Positions 62,730 to 64,000 of a stretch of 64,000 bases of DNA are shown here, in pieces. Source of the DNA: Inquilinus sp. KBS0705 (GTDB taxonomy: Bacteria; Bacteroidota; Bacteroidia; Sphingobacteriales; Sphingobacteriaceae). The notes beneath the pieces were generated by a model that ran no database searches, was not told the DNA's origin, and worked only from the letters and a program-made list of their open reading frames with translations. Where the stretch lies: positions 868,001-932,000 of the forward strand of contig VCCI02000001.1 of the NCBI GenBank assembly GCA_005938025.2, given 5' to 3'. Made by a program: the position numbers and the translations under genes. Each line of letters begins with the position of its first letter. Within the stretch, counting starts at the first letter, position 1.

Positions 62730-63986
62730 ATGGATGCAGATAGAATAACCGAAAAACTTAATATTTTGGCAGATGCCGCTAAATATGATGTATCGTGCGC
62801 AAGTAGCGGCAGTAAGCGTAAAAACGAAAATAAAGGATTAGGTAATGCCAGTAATGGTATTTGTCACTCCTATACCGAGGATGGCCGCTGCGTATCGCTA
62901 TTAAAAATATTACTTACCAACCATTGTATTTTTGATTGCGCTTACTGTGTGTCGCGTAAAACAAACGATATAAAGCGCGCCGCTTTTACGGTGCAGGAAG
63001 TGGTTGACCTGACCATAAATTTTTACCGCCGTAACTATATAGAAGGGCTGTTCTTAAGTTCGGGCATATTTAAGGATGCTGATTATACGATGGAGCGGCT
63101 GGTGCGTATAGCTAAAAAATTACGTACTGAGCATAATTTTAACGGATATATACACCTTAAATCTATTCCCGGCGCCAGTGATGAGTTGATGAATGAAGCC
63201 GGCCTATATGCCGACCGGCTGAGTGTTAACCTGGAAATGCCGACCGAAGCCGGTTTAAAACTACTGGCTCCTGATAAAAATCAGCAGGATATGATCAAAC
63301 CAATGGGGTATTTAAAAAATGCCATTATTAAGCATACCGAAGAAAAAAAGCTGTTTAAAAAGGCACCTATATTTGCCCCCGCCGGCCAAAGCACACAGGT
63401 AATTATTGGAGCCACGCCCGAAAATGATAGCCAGGTGCTGCAATCGGCAAATTACTTTTATAAAAACTTTAATTTAAAGCGGGTTTACTATTCGGGCTAT
63501 GTGCCTGTATTGGCTGATAGCCGCTTACCTGCGCTAAATACCAGCGTGCCAATGGTGCGCGAAAATCGATTGTACCAGGCCGACTGGCTAATGCGCTTTT
63601 ATGGTTTTAAGGTAAATGAGATTGTAGATAATGTACAACCACATCTCGATCTGGATATAGATCCGAAGCTGAGTTGGGCTATACGTAATATGCAGTCTTT
63701 TCCGGTTGATATCAACAAGGCCGATTTGCAAATGATACTCAGGGTGCCGGGGATAGGGTTGTTATCGGCACAAAAAATTGTAAGCGCCCGCAGGTTTAGC
63801 AGGCTAAACTGGAATCAGCTTAAAAAGATGGGGGTGGCCCTTAACCGGGCTAAATATTTTGTGGTTTGCAATAGCAGCGAATTTGAGCGCCGCGACCTTA
63901 CCGGGAATAACATTAAGCAATTTATACTGGCCACATCGCAAAGCAAATACCTTAAAAACACCCCAACCCAACTTAACCTTTTTTAA
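62730..63986 (+). CDS. putative DNA modification/repair radical SAM protein
   Basis: A 418-residue radical SAM enzyme. The cluster motif is CIFDCAYC, with C66, C70 and C73. The N-terminal half continues with VSRKTNDIKRAAFT and NFYRRNYIEGLFLSSGI, and the C-terminal part has a helix-hairpin-helix DNA-binding motif (VPGIGLLSAQKIVSARR, near residues 343-359), the layout of the family usually named putative DNA modification/repair radical SAM protein. Its usual partner is a UDG-like/DUF4130 protein encoded directly downstream; here an ATG (63991) follows 4 bases after the stop but the window ends after ten bases. The substrate is unknown. Confidence 0.9.
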   Translation: MDADRITEKLNILADAAKYDVSCASSGSKRKNENKGLGNASNGICHSYTEDGRCVSLLKILLTNHCIFDCAYCVSRKTNDIKRAAFTVQEVVDLTINFYRRNYIEGLFLSSGIFKDADYTMERLVRIAKKLRTEHNFNGYIHLKSIPGASDELMNEAGLYADRLSVNLEMPTEAGLKLLAPDKNQQDMIKPMGYLKNAIIKHTEEKKLFKKAPIFAPAGQSTQVIIGATPENDSQVLQSANYFYKNFNLKRVYYSGYVPVLADSRLPALNTSVPMVRENRLYQADWLMRFYGFKVNEIVDNVQPHLDLDIDPKLSWAIRNMQSFPVDINKADLQMILRVPGIGLLSAQKIVSARRFSRLNWNQLKKMGVALNRAKYFVVCNSSEFERRDLTGNNIKQFILATSQSKYLKNTPTQLNLF

Positions 63987-64000
63987 CCTGATGACTACCC

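Noticed and set aside
1..64000. tRNA, rRNA or other structured RNA genes
   Set aside because: I looked for typical ends and loops and saw none; a covariance-model search would be needed to be sure.

Overview
This window is chromosomal DNA from a member of the Bacteroidota, most likely of the family Sphingobacteriaceae (a Mucilaginibacter- or Pedobacter-like soil or plant bacterium). The evidence is the gene families: a two-part TonB receptor with a carboxypeptidase-regulatory-like N-terminal domain, 800-residue FtsX-type ABC permeases, BatA, DUF4199, GH3-like, WbqC-like, MgtE, an eukaryote-type (type II) glutamine synthetase, and many SPII lipoproteins. Several genes are also preceded by the Bacteroidota promoter -7 box (TAnnTTTG), and starts rarely have a Shine-Dalgarno sequence. 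I see no rRNA, tRNA, CRISPR array, phage or transposase; apart from small repeats this is a core-like chromosomal stretch.

Layout. 1-3.5 kb (minus): end-truncated mnmA, then proA and proB. 3.7-9.9 kb (plus): TonB receptor, terminator, ABC permease, and an AT-rich orphan membrane gene, followed by three short hairpins. 10-14.2 kb (minus): a compact operon of outer-membrane porin, Tat-type Rieske lipoprotein, imelysin (EfeO/M75) lipoprotein and di-heme oxidoreductase lipoprotein, which looks like an envelope iron or redox module. 14.6-16.9 kb: a GT2 and a WcaJ-type polyprenyl-phosphate sugar transferase, converging. 17.3-21.9 kb (plus): BatA-type vWA membrane protein, a dihydroorotase homologue that has lost its metal ligands, an acidic unknown, DUF4199, and a strong terminator. 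22-28.8 kb (minus): rseP, dxr, a GH3-like protein, a membrane protein and two GT2s. 29-36.5 kb: M1 peptidase, TonB-C/MORN protein, mqo (minus), a small lipoprotein and type II glutamine synthetase.

37-42.7 kb (plus) is a possible pathway operon: glutamine-synthetase-like ligase, APH-like kinase, unusual HAD-IIA protein, secreted GH43 and lipoprotein aldose 1-epimerase. 42.8-55 kb: S9 peptidase, soluble PAS histidine kinase, CorA, WbqC-like, LpxL-type acyltransferase coupled to a GT2, a large MscS channel, aroQ and xerD. 55-64 kb: prmC with two short repeats inside its coding frame, ribD, EamA transporter, YigZ, mgtE, bioB, a small encapsulated-ferritin-like protein whose start codon sits in a 21-bp hairpin, an exported SAM hydroxide adenosyltransferase, a UBP-type zinc finger protein and a radical SAM protein of the DNA modification/repair type.

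The most notable items are the porin-Rieske-imelysin-diheme operon, the orphan encapsulated-ferritin-like gene with its start-codon hairpin, the ligase-kinase-HAD-GH43 cluster, the metal-ligand-less dihydroorotase, and small AT-rich repeat families that form gene ends and have entered the prmC and GT2 reading frames. All functions are inferred from sequence reading; no database search was run.
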